A DNA stretch of 64,000 nucleotides, from the NCBI RefSeq assembly GCF_014202395.1, contig NZ_JACHGQ010000001.1, forward strand, positions 1 through 64,000. The letters run 5' to 3'. The number at the start of each line of letters is the position of its first letter. Position 1 is the stretch's first letter. Shown in pieces: positions 30,030 through 40,037 of this stretch. The position numbers and the translations under genes were made by a program. This stretch comes from Histophilus somni. GTDB lineage: Bacteria > Pseudomonadota > Gammaproteobacteria > Enterobacterales > Pasteurellaceae. Below the pieces are notes generated by a model that saw only the letters and a list, made by a program, of their open reading frames with translations, had not been told where the DNA came from and searched no databases.

Positions 30030-32453
30030 ATGAAAAAACTGTTAATTGCAAGCCTATTATTTGGCTCGACTGGTCTGGTTGCCGCACCGTTTGTCGTGCA
30101 AGATATTCGTATAAACGGTATTCAAGCAGGTAAGGAAAGTGCGGTGTTATCCGGATTGCCGGTTCGAATTGGACAAAAAGCAACGGAGAGTGATATTTCA
30201 AATGTCGTAAGACTATTATTTTTGCGTGGCTATGATAATGTGCAAGCTGTTCGTGAAGGAAATACCTTAGTCATTTCTGTATTACCACGCTTAGTGATTG
30301 CGGAAGTGAAAGTGGAGGGAAATGAATCTATTCCTAGTGAAGCAATACGAGAAAACTTGAAAGCGAACGGATTTGCTAGCGGTGATATTTTAAATCGGGA
30401 AAAATTGGAAGCGTTTCGTGGAAGTTTAGTTGATCATTATCAGTCTGTCGGTCGTTATAATACGACTGTAGAGGCAATTGTTAATCCATTATCAAATGAT
30501 CGGGCAGAAGTAAAACTTAAAATAAAAGAAAGTGATGTGGCAAAACTGAAAGAAGTGCGTTTTGAGGGCAATGAAGCATTTAGCAGTAGCCAATTACAAG
30601 AGCGGATGGAATTACAGCCGGATGCTTGGTGGAAGTTATTTGGGAATAAATTTGATACCAATCAATTTAACCAAGATTTGGATCTTATTCGTGATTTTTA
30701 TTTAGAACATGGTTATGCAAAATTTCAAATCGTTGGTACTGATGTTCAGCTAAATGACGAAAAAACTGAGGTTAGAGTTAGAATTCAAGTTAACGAAGGT
30801 GATAAGTATTCTGTAAATAGTGTCCGAATCGTTGGTGATGTAGGCGGTATGTCAGAAGAGTTAGCACCGTTACTTAAAAAAATTTATGTCGGAGAAACTT
30901 TCCGTCGTAGTGAAGTTAGCAGTGTTGAACAATTGATAAAAGCAAAATTAAGCGAGCAAGGCTATGCAACGGCAAAAGTAGATGTTAGTTCAGTCTTTAA
31001 TGAAGAGAACAAAACGATTGATTTAACGTTTGTTGTTGATGCGGGACATCGTTATTCTGTTCGTCAAATCCGCTTTGAGGGGAATACGATTACTGCCGAT
31101 AGCACATTACGTCAAGAAATGCGTCAACAAGAGGGTGCTTGGTTATCATCTCAATTAGTTGAGTTAGGGAAAATTCGTCTAGAGCGTACCGGATTTTTTG
31201 AGTCAGTGGAAACGGAAACTCAAACCAATCAACAAATTAACGACCAAGTTGATGTCATTTATCGAGTCAAAGAACGCAATACAGGGAGTCTGAACTTCGG
31301 TATTGGTTATGGTACTGAAAGTGGTATAAGTTATCAGGCAAGTATTAAACAGGATAATTTCTTGGGCATGGGTTCCTCGATTAGTTTAGCCGGTTCACGC
31401 AACAATTATGGCACAAGTCTTAATTTAGGTTATAACGAACCGTACTTTACTAAAGATGGCGTAAGTTTAGGTGGAAACGCATTTTTTGAAAAACACGATA
31501 ACTCAAAAAGTGATACAGCAGCCGCCTATGGACGTACAACTTACGGTCTAAGTGGAAATTTAAGTTTTCCGGTCAATGAAAATAACTCCTATTATTTAAG
31601 TTTAGGGCATATTTATAGCCAATTAAAAAATGTGACGAAAGAATATAATCGTGATTTATATCGCAAATCAATGGGGTATCCTGATAGTGCTAGATGGAAT
31701 TTTAAATCGCATGACTTTGAATTTTCATTCGGCTGGAACTATAACAGCTTAAACCGTGGCTATTTGCCTACCTCCGGAGTAAGAGCGAATGTTGGCGGTA
31801 AAGTAACAATCCCAGGTTCAGATAACAGATACTATAAAGTGAGTGCTGAAGTGCAGGGTTTTTATCCATTGGATCGTGATCATTATTGGGTACTGACAGG
31901 TAGATTGTCAGGATCATATGCAAACGGTTTTGGCGGTAAACGTTTACCGTTTTATCAAACTTATTCTGCTGGAGGCATAGGAACTGTACGTGGTTTTGAA
32001 TATGGTGCAATAGGACCAAAAGCGATTTATCAAGGGAATAGAGGTTGTAATGGAAATTCAATGCAAAGTACAAGCCAAAACCGAAACCAAAACACATATA
32101 CATGCCATAGCAAAGATATTGTTGGCGGAAATGCCATGACATTGGCAAGTATTGAACTTATTGTTCCGACGCCGTTTGTAGCAGAGAAAAACCAACGATC
32201 AGTGAGAACCTCTATCTTTGCCGATGCCGGTTCTGTATGGAATACTAAATGGAAATCAGATGGTAAACCATTTGCTGGAAATAAAAATATACCTGACTAC
32301 GGGAACCCAGCTCGTATAAGAGCTTCAGCAGGGATTGCGTTCCAATGGTATTCTCCGATTGGACCTTTAGTATTCTCTTATGCTAAACCGCTGAAAAAAT
32401 ATCAAGGTGACCAAATTGAACAATTCCAATTTAGTATTGGTGGTTCTTTTTAG
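30030..32453 (+). CDS. bamA: Outer membrane protein assembly factor BamA
   Basis: BamA is the core of the BAM complex that folds beta-barrels into the outer membrane; in Haemophilus it is known as D15. The 807-residue product has a signal peptide (cleavage after GLVAA, about residue 19) and five POTRA domains (about 20-420). A 16-strand barrel follows, with the VRGF motif (GTVRGFEYG) and a C-terminal Phe. Extracellular loop 6 here carries two cysteines (GNRGCNGNS and NTYTCHSKD), as E. coli BamA also does in that loop. skp follows. Confidence 0.97.
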   Translation: MKKLLIASLLFGSTGLVAAPFVVQDIRINGIQAGKESAVLSGLPVRIGQKATESDISNVVRLLFLRGYDNVQAVREGNTLVISVLPRLVIAEVKVEGNESIPSEAIRENLKANGFASGDILNREKLEAFRGSLVDHYQSVGRYNTTVEAIVNPLSNDRAEVKLKIKESDVAKLKEVRFEGNEAFSSSQLQERMELQPDAWWKLFGNKFDTNQFNQDLDLIRDFYLEHGYAKFQIVGTDVQLNDEKTEVRVRIQVNEGDKYSVNSVRIVGDVGGMSEELAPLLKKIYVGETFRRSEVSSVEQLIKAKLSEQGYATAKVDVSSVFNEENKTIDLTFVVDAGHRYSVRQIRFEGNTITADSTLRQEMRQQEGAWLSSQLVELGKIRLERTGFFESVETETQTNQQINDQVDVIYRVKERNTGSLNFGIGYGTESGISYQASIKQDNFLGMGSSISLAGSRNNYGTSLNLGYNEPYFTKDGVSLGGNAFFEKHDNSKSDTAAAYGRTTYGLSGNLSFPVNENNSYYLSLGHIYSQLKNVTKEYNRDLYRKSMGYPDSARWNFKSHDFEFSFGWNYNSLNRGYLPTSGVRANVGGKVTIPGSDNRYYKVSAEVQGFYPLDRDHYWVLTGRLSGSYANGFGGKRLPFYQTYSAGGIGTVRGFEYGAIGPKAIYQGNRGCNGNSMQSTSQNRNQNTYTCHSKDIVGGNAMTLASIELIVPTPFVAEKNQRSVRTSIFADAGSVWNTKWKSDGKPFAGNKNIPDYGNPARIRASAGIAFQWYSPIGPLVFSYAKPLKKYQGDQIEQFQFSIGGSF

Positions 32454-32549
32454 GGAACTTTCGGCTATAATTAATAGTCTGATATGAAACCCGTATAATT
32501 AAATTGTACGGAACTCAATTAAAATTAATTTATTAAGGATATTCAAACA

Positions 32550-33134
32550 ATGAAAAATGCAGTAAAACTGACCGCTCTTTCTATCGCATTAGGCTCATCA
32601 ATTGCAATGGCAAGTGATAATATCGCTGTTGTTAATACAGAGTACTTGTTTTTAAATCACCCTGCTCGCTTGCTTGAGTTTCAAAAATTAAATGAGGAAT
32701 TTAAAGCACCAGCAGAAAAACTGGAAGCAGCAGATAAAGCATTAGTTGAAAAACGTGCCAATTTTGAAAAAGAAATTGAAACAAAAAGTAAAGCATTGGA
32801 AAAAGATGCACCGAAATTACGTCAAGCTGATATCAAAAAACGTCAAGATGAAATTGCTAAATTGGTAACAAAACGTAATGACGAGTTTAACAAGCTGGTA
32901 GCGGAACACCAAAAAAATGTTGCAGCGTTTCAAGCTGAAGCACAAAAACGTGATGCCGAAATTACTCAACGTTTATTAAAAGAGGTTCAAACAGCTACAA
33001 CGAATGTAGCTAAAGCCAAAAACTTTACAATTGTATTGGATGAAAAAACGGCAATTTATGTTGCTGACGGTAAAAATATTACCGAGGAAGTTCTAAAAGC
33101 TATTCCGGCTCCAGCTCCTGCAAAGGCTAAGTAA
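32550..33134 (+). CDS. skp: Periplasmic chaperone Skp/OmpH
   Basis: Skp forms a jellyfish-shaped trimer that holds unfolded outer-membrane proteins in the periplasm for BamA. The 194-residue product has a signal peptide ending SIAMA (about 21). The family start [15 protein letters not shown] follows, then a long Lys/Glu-rich helical hairpin (about 45-140), and a C-terminal Ala/Pro/Lys-rich tail. It is slightly longer than E. coli Skp (161). Its TAA overlaps the lpxD ATG by one base. Confidence 0.94.
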   Translation: MKNAVKLTALSIALGSSIAMASDNIAVVNTEYLFLNHPARLLEFQKLNEEFKAPAEKLEAADKALVEKRANFEKEIETKSKALEKDAPKLRQADIKKRQDEIAKLVTKRNDEFNKLVAEHQKNVAAFQAEAQKRDAEITQRLLKEVQTATTNVAKAKNFTIVLDEKTAIYVADGKNITEEVLKAIPAPAPAKAK

Positions 33135-34159
33135 TGCAAGGATATTCTTTACTGGAATTGGCTCAACAAATCGGCGCTACCATTCGTGGTAACGCCGATG
33201 TTATTGTAACGGACATAGCACCTTTAGATAAAGCGGATAACAACCAACTGACCTTTATTTCCAATCCTAAATTTCGAGAACATTTGCTTCAATCACAAGC
33301 CGGTGCATTAATCGTAACCGAAAGTGATATCGAATTCTGTTCTGCACAAAGTAATTTGCTCGTAGTAAAAGATCCTTATGTTGCATACGCTATTTTGGCA
33401 CAATACATGGACAGCACACCCAAAGCGGCTCAAGGCATTCACCAAAGTGCGGTCGTTTCCGACACGGCAACGTTAGGTCAACATGTTTCCATTGGGGCTA
33501 ATGCGGTGATTGAAGACGGAGTTATACTTGGTGACAATGTGGTGATTGGTGCAGGTTGCTTTATCGGTAAACATGTGCAGATTGGTGAAAATACCCAGCT
33601 TTGGGCAAATGTCAATATTTATCATAACGTTAAAATCGGCTCAGATTGTCTCATTCAATCAGGTGCGGTAATTGGTAGTGATGGATTTGGTTATGCAAAT
33701 GATCGTGGTCGCTGGATTAAAATTCCACAAACGGGAACTGTCATTATAGGCAATCATGTTGAAATCGGTGCCTGCACTTGTATTGACCGAGGTGCACTTG
33801 ATGCGACTGTGATTGAGGATAATGTAATCATAGATAATCTTTGCCAAATTGCACATAATGTTCATATTGGAACAGGTACTGCTGTTGCCGGCGGTGTTAT
33901 TATGGCGGGTAGTTTGAAAGTTGGTCGCTATTGCTTAATTGGCGGAGCAAGTGTTATTAATGGGCATATGGAAATTTGTGATAAAGTAACAATTACTGGA
34001 ATGGGTATGGTGATGCGACCAATCACAGAACCGGGAATATATTCTTCCGGAATTCCGTTACAGCCAAATAAGGTATGGCGTAAAACTGCCGCATTAACTT
34101 TAGATATTGATAAAATAAACAAGCGATTGAAGGCTGTTGAGAAGAAATTAGCCGAATAA
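33134..34159 (+). CDS. lpxD: UDP-3-O-(3-hydroxyacyl)glucosamine N-acyltransferase
   Basis: LpxD adds the second 3-hydroxyacyl chain to the lipid A precursor UDP-monoacyl-glucosamine. The 341-residue protein has an N-terminal uridine-binding domain (about 1-100). A left-handed beta-helix of hexapeptide repeats follows (about 105-310; [20 protein letters not shown]), including the catalytic His in [11 protein letters not shown]-terminal helical extension ends the protein. It is coupled to skp by a TAATG overlap. In E. coli fabZ-lpxA-lpxB follow, but here the next gene is cmk after a terminator. Confidence 0.97.
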   Translation: MQGYSLLELAQQIGATIRGNADVIVTDIAPLDKADNNQLTFISNPKFREHLLQSQAGALIVTESDIEFCSAQSNLLVVKDPYVAYAILAQYMDSTPKAAQGIHQSAVVSDTATLGQHVSIGANAVIEDGVILGDNVVIGAGCFIGKHVQIGENTQLWANVNIYHNVKIGSDCLIQSGAVIGSDGFGYANDRGRWIKIPQTGTVIIGNHVEIGACTCIDRGALDATVIEDNVIIDNLCQIAHNVHIGTGTAVAGGVIMAGSLKVGRYCLIGGASVINGHMEICDKVTITGMGMVMRPITEPGIYSSGIPLQPNKVWRKTAALTLDIDKINKRLKAVEKKLAE

Positions 34160-34168
34160 AAAATAAAG

Positions 34169-34195
34169 TGCGTCATGATTATATGACGCATTTTT
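34169..34195 (+). terminator. Terminator after lpxD
   Basis: An 8-bp stem (TGCGTCAT/ATGACGCA, 6-base loop) is followed by T5, ten bases past the lpxD stop and just before cmk. Confidence 0.85.
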
Positions 34196-34212
34196 GTATC
34201 AAGGTTCAATTT

Positions 34213-34926
34213 ATGAATAAAAATCTGATTATTACTGTTGACGGACCAAGTGGAGCGGGCAAAGGTACGCTATGTTATGCCTTAGCCGAGAAACTTGGAT
34301 TTCGATTATTAGATAGCGGAGCAATTTATCGTGTGACAGCATTGGCAGCGTTAAAAAAAGGTGTGGCACTTGATGATGAAACGGCACTGACTGAATTAGC
34401 CCGTAGTCTCGACATTCAATTTATTCCACAACATGGCGAAGTGAATATCATTTTGCAAAATGAGAATGTCAGTACAAAAATTCGTACACAAGAAGTGGCT
34501 GAAGCCGCGTCTCAAATTGCGGTGTTTCCACAAGTTAGAACAGCGTTATTGCAATTACAACGAGATTTTGCAAACGGGGAAGGGCTTATTGCAGATGGGC
34601 GTGATATGGGGACAGTGGTATTTCCGCATGCTCAAGTAAAAATTTTTTTAGATGCTAGTGCGGAAGAAAGAGCAAAAAGACGTCATAAACAGTTGCAAAA
34701 TAAAGGAATTAATGGTAACTTTGCACAGATTTTGACCGAGATAAAAGAGCGTGATTTTCGTGATAGAAATCGTCCAGTCGCTCCCTTGAAACCCGCAGAA
34801 GATGCTTTATTACTTGATAGCACGGAATTAACAATTGATGATGTGATCAAACAAGCATTAGAGCATATCAGTCGTGTGATGAACTCTCCGTTGGAATCTG
34901 AACTCGTTTATTCAAGGATTGAATAA
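34213..34926 (+). CDS. cmk: Cytidylate kinase
   Basis: Cmk phosphorylates CMP and dCMP with ATP. The 237-residue protein has the P-loop [17 protein letters not shown] (about 8-24), the CMP-binding [23 protein letters not shown] near residue 130, and the lid-region RAKRRHKQL and [13 protein letters not shown]. An upstream in-frame ATG at 34168 lies within the lpxD terminator; 34213 (with AAGGTTCAATTT) is used. It precedes rpsA as in most gammaproteobacteria. Confidence 0.95.
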   Translation: MNKNLIITVDGPSGAGKGTLCYALAEKLGFRLLDSGAIYRVTALAALKKGVALDDETALTELARSLDIQFIPQHGEVNIILQNENVSTKIRTQEVAEAASQIAVFPQVRTALLQLQRDFANGEGLIADGRDMGTVVFPHAQVKIFLDASAEERAKRRHKQLQNKGINGNFAQILTEIKERDFRDRNRPVAPLKPAEDALLLDSTELTIDDVIKQALEHISRVMNSPLESELVYSRIE

Positions 34927-34998
34927 ACATTTATTATCAGCCCCACTTTTTATGGAAATTAAAGTGGTCGTTATTAACTTAAATTTAGAAGATTAATT

Positions 34999-36642
34999 AT
35001 GTCAGAATCTTTTGCTCAACTATTTGAAGAATCATTAAAAGACCTTGAAACTCGTGTAGGTTCAATCGTTAACGCTACTGTTGTTGCTATCGAAAAAGGC
35101 TTCGTGTACGTAGATGCAGGTTTGAAATCAGAAGCTCGTATTCCGGCGGAAGAATTCCAAAATGCTCAAGGTGAATTGGACGTTAAAGTGGGTGACGTTG
35201 TAAACGTTGCTTTGGACGCTGTTGAAGACGGTTTCGGTGAAACTAAACTTTCACGTGAAAAAGCGGTACGTCAAGAATCTTGGATTGATTTAGAAAAAGC
35301 ATACGAAGAACAAGCAACTGTTATCGGTTTAATCAACGGTAAAGTGAAAGGCGGTTTCACAGTTGAGTTAAACGGTGTTCGTGCGTTCTTACCGGGTTCA
35401 TTGGTAGATACTCGCCCAACTCGTGAAGCGGATCACCTATTAGGTAAAGAACAAGAATTTAAAGTCATTAAATTAGATCAAAAACGCAACAATGTTGTGG
35501 TATCTCGTCGTGCAGTCATCGAATCGGAAAATAGTCAAGAACGTGAAGAAATTTTAGCTAACTTAGCTGAAGGTTCAGAAGTTAAAGGTACTGTTAAAAA
35601 CTTAACCGATTACGGTGCATTTGTTGATTTAGGTGGTGTTGACGGTTTATTGCATATCACCGATATGGCGTGGAAACGTGTTAAACATCCGGGTGAGATT
35701 GTGAGTGTCGGCGATGAAATTACAGTTAAAGTCCTCAAATTTGACAAAGATAAAACGCGTGTATCTTTAGGCTTAAAACAATTGGGTCAAGATCCTTGGG
35801 TAGCCATCGCAGAAAACCATCCGGTGAACAGCAAATTAACAGGTAAAGTAACTAACTTAACTGACTATGGTTGCTTTGTTGAAATTTTAGAAGGTGTTGA
35901 AGGTTTGGTTCATGTGTCAGAAATGGATTGGACAAATAAAAATATTCACCCATCTAAAGTTGTTCATTTAGGTGATGTTGTTGAAGTAATGGTATTGGAA
36001 ATCGATGAAGAACGTCGTCGTATTTCTTTAGGTTTAAAACAATGCAAACCTAACCCATGGTTACAGTTTGCTGAAACTCACAACAAAGGTGATAAAGTTT
36101 CCGGTAAGATTAAGTCTATTACAGATTTCGGTATTTTCATCGGTCTTGAAGGCGGAATTGATGGTTTAGTACATTTATCTGATATTTCTTGGAATATTCC
36201 GGGTGAAGAAGCTGTTCGTAACTATAAAAAAGGTGACGAAGTAGAAGCAGTTGTATTACAAGTTGATTCTGCAAAAGAGCGTATTTCTTTAGGTATCAAA
36301 CAGCTGGAAGAAGATCCGTTTAATAATTTCATTGCGGTAAACAAAAAAGGTGCTGTGGTCAGTGCTAAAGTGGTTGAAGTTGACGCAAAAGGTGCTAAAG
36401 TTGAATTAGTAAGTGGCGTTGAAGGTTATATTCGTACAGCTGATTTGAGCAATGAAGTTGTTGTTGGTGATGTTGTTGAAGCGAAATATACCGGTGTTGA
36501 CCGTAAATCTCGTATCGTTCATCTATCTGTTAAAGCAAAAGACCAAGCAGAAGAAGCGGCGGCAGTTGCAAATGTGAATAAAGAAGAAATTGTTATTCCA
36601 AATGCAATGGCTGAAGCATTTAAAGCGGCAAAAGGTGAATAA
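34999..36642 (+). CDS. rpsA: 30S ribosomal protein S1
   Basis: S1 binds mRNA leaders and docks them to the 30S subunit. The 547-residue protein has six S1 (OB-fold) repeats: two N-terminal ribosome-binding ones (about 20-90 and 100-170), then four RNA-binding repeats. The latter are recognisable by [40 protein letters not shown] and [20 protein letters not shown]. The length is close to E. coli S1 (557). The leader has a 7-bp hairpin (CCACTTT/AAAGTGG, 34943-34967) that might relate to autoregulation, though this is weak. Confidence 0.97.
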   Translation: MSESFAQLFEESLKDLETRVGSIVNATVVAIEKGFVYVDAGLKSEARIPAEEFQNAQGELDVKVGDVVNVALDAVEDGFGETKLSREKAVRQESWIDLEKAYEEQATVIGLINGKVKGGFTVELNGVRAFLPGSLVDTRPTREADHLLGKEQEFKVIKLDQKRNNVVVSRRAVIESENSQEREEILANLAEGSEVKGTVKNLTDYGAFVDLGGVDGLLHITDMAWKRVKHPGEIVSVGDEITVKVLKFDKDKTRVSLGLKQLGQDPWVAIAENHPVNSKLTGKVTNLTDYGCFVEILEGVEGLVHVSEMDWTNKNIHPSKVVHLGDVVEVMVLEIDEERRRISLGLKQCKPNPWLQFAETHNKGDKVSGKIKSITDFGIFIGLEGGIDGLVHLSDISWNIPGEEAVRNYKKGDEVEAVVLQVDSAKERISLGIKQLEEDPFNNFIAVNKKGAVVSAKVVEVDAKGAKVELVSGVEGYIRTADLSNEVVVGDVVEAKYTGVDRKSRIVHLSVKAKDQAEEAAAVANVNKEEIVIPNAMAEAFKAAKGE

Positions 36643-36656
36643 TTTATTCACTTTTT

Positions 36657-36688
36657 GGTTGGCATGAATTATAGGATTTATGCCAACC
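36657..36688 (+). promoter_or_regulatory. Hairpin between rpsA and ihfB
   Basis: A 9-bp perfect inverted repeat (GGTTGGCAT/ATGCCAACC, 14-base loop) lies in the 63-base gap. No T run follows on the plus strand, so it is more likely a processing or mRNA-stability element than a terminator. Confidence 0.4.
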
Positions 36689-36705
36689 GGCACTAGGAGT
36701 ATATT

Positions 36706-36990
36706 ATGACAAAGTCAGAACTTATCGAAAATTTAGCATCAACCAATCCTAACGTTCCTTTGAAAGATATAGAAAATGCAGTAAAAGACATTCTAGAACA
36801 ATTATCACAAGCATTAGAAAACGGTGAAAGAATTGAAATTCGAGGATTTGGTAGTTTTTCATTGCATTTTCGTCAATCTAGAATAGGACGTAATCCAAAA
36901 ACCGGAGAAAAGGTAGATTTAAGTGCTAAATATGTACCTCATTTTAAAGCCGGTAAAGAACTGAAAGAGCGTGTTAATATTTACTCGTAA
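36706..36990 (+). CDS. ihfB: Integration host factor beta subunit
   Basis: IhfB pairs with IhfA to bend DNA sharply at specific sites. The 94-residue protein is the usual length. It has the DNABII fold with [10 protein letters not shown] at the N-terminus, [20 protein letters not shown] for the body-arm strands, the intercalating-proline arm [10 protein letters not shown], and [14 protein letters not shown] near the end. It lies after rpsA with a strong terminator behind it. Confidence 0.96.
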   Translation: MTKSELIENLASTNPNVPLKDIENAVKDILEQLSQALENGERIEIRGFGSFSLHFRQSRIGRNPKTGEKVDLSAKYVPHFKAGKELKERVNIYS

Positions 36991-37003
36991 TATAAAATAT
37001 AAA

Positions 37004-37032
37004 AAAACGACGCGTAAAGTGTCGTTTTTTTT
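37004..37032 (+). terminator. Terminator after ihfB
   Basis: An AAAACGAC/GTCGTTTT stem is followed by a long T run, immediately past the ihfB stop. Confidence 0.85.
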
Positions 37033-37109
37033 ATTTTTTTGGCATAATGACCGAGCTTTTAGCGATTCCAATCAGTTTAACCATAAATAGAAAGTTATAG
37101 GAGATAGAG

Positions 37110-37394
37110 ATGATCAAATATATTATAGGTCTTGTTTTATTGATTGCGGTTGTTTTAGTTGCTGTAACTATTGGTGCTAACAATGATCAAATTATTACCT
37201 TTAATTATGTAGTTGCACAAAATGAAATACGTTTATCAACTTTAGTGGCTATCTTGTTTGGGCTAGGTCTGCTTTTAGGTTGGTTAATTACCGCTTTCTT
37301 TTATATCAAATTAAAATTTAGAAATCTTTTTTTATCTCGCCAAGTAAAGCATCAATTAGCGTTAATTGATGAATTAAACAAAAATCGAGAGTAA
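37110..37394 (+). CDS. lapA: Lipopolysaccharide assembly protein A
   Basis: LapA (YciS) is a small inner-membrane partner of LapB in controlling lipopolysaccharide synthesis. The 94-residue protein has two membrane helices (about 3-22 and 43-66) and a short basic cytoplasmic helix (KFRNLFLSRQVKHQLALIDEL), typical of the DUF1049 family. A ribosome site TAGGAGATAGAG precedes the start. lapB begins 9 bases after its stop. Confidence 0.92.
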   Translation: MIKYIIGLVLLIAVVLVAVTIGANNDQIITFNYVVAQNEIRLSTLVAILFGLGLLLGWLITAFFYIKLKFRNLFLSRQVKHQLALIDELNKNRE

Positions 37395-37403
37395 GGTTGT
37401 ATA

Positions 37404-38600
37404 ATGCTCGAATTACTTTTCCTGCTTTTACCGATTGCAGCAGCTTACGGCTGGTATATGGGGCATCGTAGTGCAAGAAAAGATCAAGATACGATTAGCA
37501 ATAAATTTTCTCGTGATTATGTAACAGGTATTAATTTATTATTATCTAATCAACACGAAAAAGCGGCTGATCTCTTCCTTGATATTCTACAAAAGCAGGA
37601 ACAAGAAAATAACATTGAAACAGGTTCACAATTTGAGGCTGAATTGACCTTAGGAAATTTATATCGTTCTCGAGGTGAAGTTGATAGAGCTTTGCGTATT
37701 CATCAAGCATTGGATAGCAGTCCAAATTATACATTCGAACAAAAACTTCTTGCTAAACAACAATTAGCAAAAGATTTTTTGACGATAGGCTTTTATGATC
37801 GAGCTGAAAATCTTTATATTTTATTGATTGACGAACCGAACTACGCTGAAAACGCTTTACAACAACTAGCCGTCATTTATCAAAAAACAAAAGAATGGAA
37901 AAAAGCGATCAATGTTGCCGAGAAACTTGCCAAAATTTCGCCTACGGAAGATAACATTGCATTAGCACATTACTACTGCGAATATTCCCTGACTTTAGGA
38001 AGTGATGAGCAACAACAAGCTCAAGCAATCCATATTTTGCAACAAGCATTGAATGTTTCAAAAACGAGTGTTAGAGCCTCTATCCTCATTGCTGAACGTT
38101 ATATTGTGAATTTAGAATATCAACGTGCGGTGCAACATCTAGAAAATGTGCTAACACAAAATGCGGATTACATGAGCGAAATTTTACCGGCATTAAAATA
38201 TTGCTACCAAGAATTAAATCGGTTAGACAACTTTGAACTTTTTCTTATTCGGGCAAGCCAAACCGGCAATAATAGTGCGGTTGATTTAGCTTTATCGGAT
38301 CTTATCGCAGAAAAAGACGGCATTGTTGCGGCACAAACTAAATTACACCAACAACTGGAACAAAACCCAAGTACATTTATTTTACATCGTTTTATTCAAT
38401 ACCAAATTGATGCTGCTGAAAACGGCAAAGCAAAAGAAAGTTTGATTTTATTGCACAAAATCGTGGGAGATAGAATTGCACGAGGCTTTGATTATCGTTG
38501 CAGTCATTGCGGTTACCAAACACACAAACTATCATGGAATTGCCCATCTTGTCGGAAATGGGAAAAAATCAAACCGATTGTCGGAACTGAACACCACTAA
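37404..38600 (+). CDS. lapB: Lipopolysaccharide assembly protein B
   Basis: LapB (YciM) is a TPR protein that presents LpxC to the FtsH protease, limiting lipid A synthesis. The 398-residue product has an N-terminal membrane anchor (about 1-20). About nine TPR-like helix pairs follow (50-345), such as FEAELTLGNLYRSRGEVDRA. A rubredoxin-like metal-binding C-terminus has two CxxC pairs (CSHCGY and CPSCRKW), needed for function in E. coli. In many relatives pyrF follows; here the next genes are an inserted toxin-antitoxin pair on the other strand. Confidence 0.95.
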   Translation: MLELLFLLLPIAAAYGWYMGHRSARKDQDTISNKFSRDYVTGINLLLSNQHEKAADLFLDILQKQEQENNIETGSQFEAELTLGNLYRSRGEVDRALRIHQALDSSPNYTFEQKLLAKQQLAKDFLTIGFYDRAENLYILLIDEPNYAENALQQLAVIYQKTKEWKKAINVAEKLAKISPTEDNIALAHYYCEYSLTLGSDEQQQAQAIHILQQALNVSKTSVRASILIAERYIVNLEYQRAVQHLENVLTQNADYMSEILPALKYCYQELNRLDNFELFLIRASQTGNNSAVDLALSDLIAEKDGIVAAQTKLHQQLEQNPSTFILHRFIQYQIDAAENGKAKESLILLHKIVGDRIARGFDYRCSHCGYQTHKLSWNCPSCRKWEKIKPIVGTEHH

Positions 38601-38623
38601 AAAAGCAACTGTTCAAGAAAATT

Positions 38624-39130
38624 TCAAGTTAGCGGATAAAATAATTTTCTGTGTGTTTTTTTCAAATTTTTAAACTCAATAAACCCAAGTCGCTTATAAA
38701 ATGAGACAGCATGATCATTTTTTGCTTCAACGACTAAAATTGCAGCCCCTACCGTAGCATTTTTTATCTTATAAATAGCGTCTGCAATAAGAAATTTGCC
38801 ATACCCCTGATTTTGGAAATTCGTATCAATAGCCAATCGTCCTACTAAAACCGCAGGAATGTTAGAATATGGAATACCTTTACTTATTCGTTCTTGAGGT
38901 ATATCGGTAATAGGGATTGATAGTGCCGATAAAGTGTAATAGCCGATAATTCCGAATTGTTGTTTATTTATAAGCACGAAACACTTTGTAATTCCTTTTT
39001 TTACATCTTGAGAAGCATACTTATAAAAATAGGTTTCTAAAGGCTCAACCGAGCAGGAAAATGAATTCCTATCAATTGTCAAATCTTCTAAAGGCAATAC
39101 GCTTAAATAAGGTAAATTTTCATTTATCAT
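38624..39130 (-). CDS. tacT: GNAT-family toxin, TacT-like
   Basis: This 168-residue protein is a GNAT acetyltransferase of the TacT/AtaT toxin group, which block translation by acetylating aminoacyl-tRNAs. It shows DRNSFSCSVEPLETYFYKYA near the N-terminus (the family's F-x-C-G/S-pair region) and IPAVLVGRLAIDTNFQNQGYG with the acetyl-CoA loop (about 105-120). The conserved catalytic-type Tyr is in VSFYKRLGFIEF. The start ATG at 39130 overlaps the antitoxin's end by 11 bases, typical of TA operons; an upstream in-frame ATG at 39178 is less likely. The exact tRNA target cannot be read from sequence. Confidence 0.85.
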   Translation of the reverse strand: MINENLPYLSVLPLEDLTIDRNSFSCSVEPLETYFYKYASQDVKKGITKCFVLINKQQFGIIGYYTLSALSIPITDIPQERISKGIPYSNIPAVLVGRLAIDTNFQNQGYGKFLIADAIYKIKNATVGAAILVVEAKNDHAVSFYKRLGFIEFKNLKKTHRKLFYPLT

Positions 39131-39419
39131 TATTTTTCCCCGCAACGGAAAGATATTCTTCATACACATCAAGTGCATTTTTCATTGACTGAGTAGGCTC
39201 AAACGGTTTACTGAGATTGTCAATGAGTAAAGCCTGATCGCTTAATGTCAAACGTAAAATTTGATGTTCTGAAATAGTTTTTTTGGCTTCTTCATAAGCT
39301 ACACTTACCACAAAGTCGGTTAAGGTTCGCCCTGTAATTGCGGCGGCTTGTTTTAATAATTCGTATATATCAAGGTTTACTTTAGCTTCCAATCTTGCTT
39401 TTGTTACTTGTGTTCTCAT
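39120..39419 (-). CDS. tacA: DUF1778 ribbon-helix-helix antitoxin, TacA-like
   Basis: This 99-residue antitoxin belongs to the DUF1778 family that partners GNAT toxins. The N-terminal ribbon-helix-helix (about 1-45; TKARLEAKVNLDIYELLKQA, then GRTLTDFVVSVA) binds the operator. The C-terminal part (ILRLTLSDQALLIDNLSKP) wraps the toxin. An AGAGGGCG ribosome site precedes the ATG at 39419. Its promoter at 39457-39485 is overlapped by a perfect inverted repeat, consistent with autorepression. Confidence 0.88.
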   Translation of the reverse strand: MRTQVTKARLEAKVNLDIYELLKQAAAITGRTLTDFVVSVAYEEAKKTISEHQILRLTLSDQALLIDNLSKPFEPTQSMKNALDVYEEYLSVAGKNNDK

Positions 39420-39456
39420 TTCTATACGCCCTCTTTAATTGTTAAAATAGTCCTAA

Positions 39457-39485
39457 ATTATACGGTTAACAGCCGTATAGTTCAA
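39457..39485 (-). promoter_or_regulatory. tacAT promoter with overlapping operator
   Basis: On the minus strand TTGAAC (39480-39485) and TATAAT (39457-39462) are spaced by exactly 17 bp. An inverted repeat with 7-bp arms (TATACGG/CCGTATA, 7-bp centre, 39459-39479) fills the spacer and touches the -10, as expected for an autorepressed TA operon. Confidence 0.75.
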
Positions 39486-39569
39486 GAAAAAGAATAAAGC
39501 AAAAACATAGTATTTGTTTGAAAAAAGTCAATATTTAAGCGATGAGCGAGGTAAATTTCAACAGATACA

Positions 39570-39596
39570 AAAAAACCTCTAACAAGTATAGAGGTT
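39570..39596 (-). terminator. vapD terminator
   Basis: An 8-bp stem (AACCTCTA/TAGAGGTT, 7-base loop) is followed by T7 on the minus strand, 20 bases past the vapD stop. Confidence 0.85.
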
Positions 39597-39616
39597 ATAA
39601 AGTAAAAGAATAACGC

Positions 39617-39898
39617 TTATAAGGCAGGGGATAAATCATTAAGCTCTTCAATTCTAAGCATTCTAATATCTGAAACTGACGGCTTAAACCAAGAGTAAGT
39701 CTTAGATAGTGTTTGTGTAGCTAAAACACATTTAACCGCAGTCATATCCTCGTTACCAAAATATACGCTACCTTGTTGATGATCAAAACCTAAAGATTCA
39801 AGCGTCTTTTTAATATCACCATAGGCATTTTGCCAACTCTCGGTGGAGTATAGCTCTTTTAACATAGAAGTATCGAGATCAAAAGCAATGGCGTACAT
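39617..39898 (-). CDS. vapD: VapD-family endoribonuclease (Cas2-like fold)
   Basis: VapD proteins are small ribonucleases of Cas2-like fold; in H. influenzae VapD is linked to intracellular survival. The 93-residue product starts MYAIAFDLDTSML and has GDIKKTLESLGF, the conserved QGSVYFGNEDMTAVKCVLA stretch, and FKPSVSDIRMLRIEELNDLS at the end. The frame is open to 39958, but ATG 39898 has an AAGGGGGAAAT ribosome site. A -10 (TATAAT) lies at 39930-39935. No vapX-like antitoxin gene is visible upstream, so it appears to be an orphan. Confidence 0.9.
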   Translation of the reverse strand: MYAIAFDLDTSMLKELYSTESWQNAYGDIKKTLESLGFDHQQGSVYFGNEDMTAVKCVLATQTLSKTYSWFKPSVSDIRMLRIEELNDLSPAL

Positions 39899-40037
39899 AT
39901 TTCCCCCTTTAATTAAACGTTGAGTTCCGATTATACAAAATAGAAAAATGAAAAACAATCAAGCGTATTCAAAAGTATTGAGATGATTAACGCCAGAATG
40001 AAATTTTTACCCTTTAGTGGTCAAGATAACCCCTGAT

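Noticed and set aside
31768-32148. Antisense ORF of 126 codons inside bamA
   Set aside because: It lies opposite the conserved barrel coding sequence and shows no family features.
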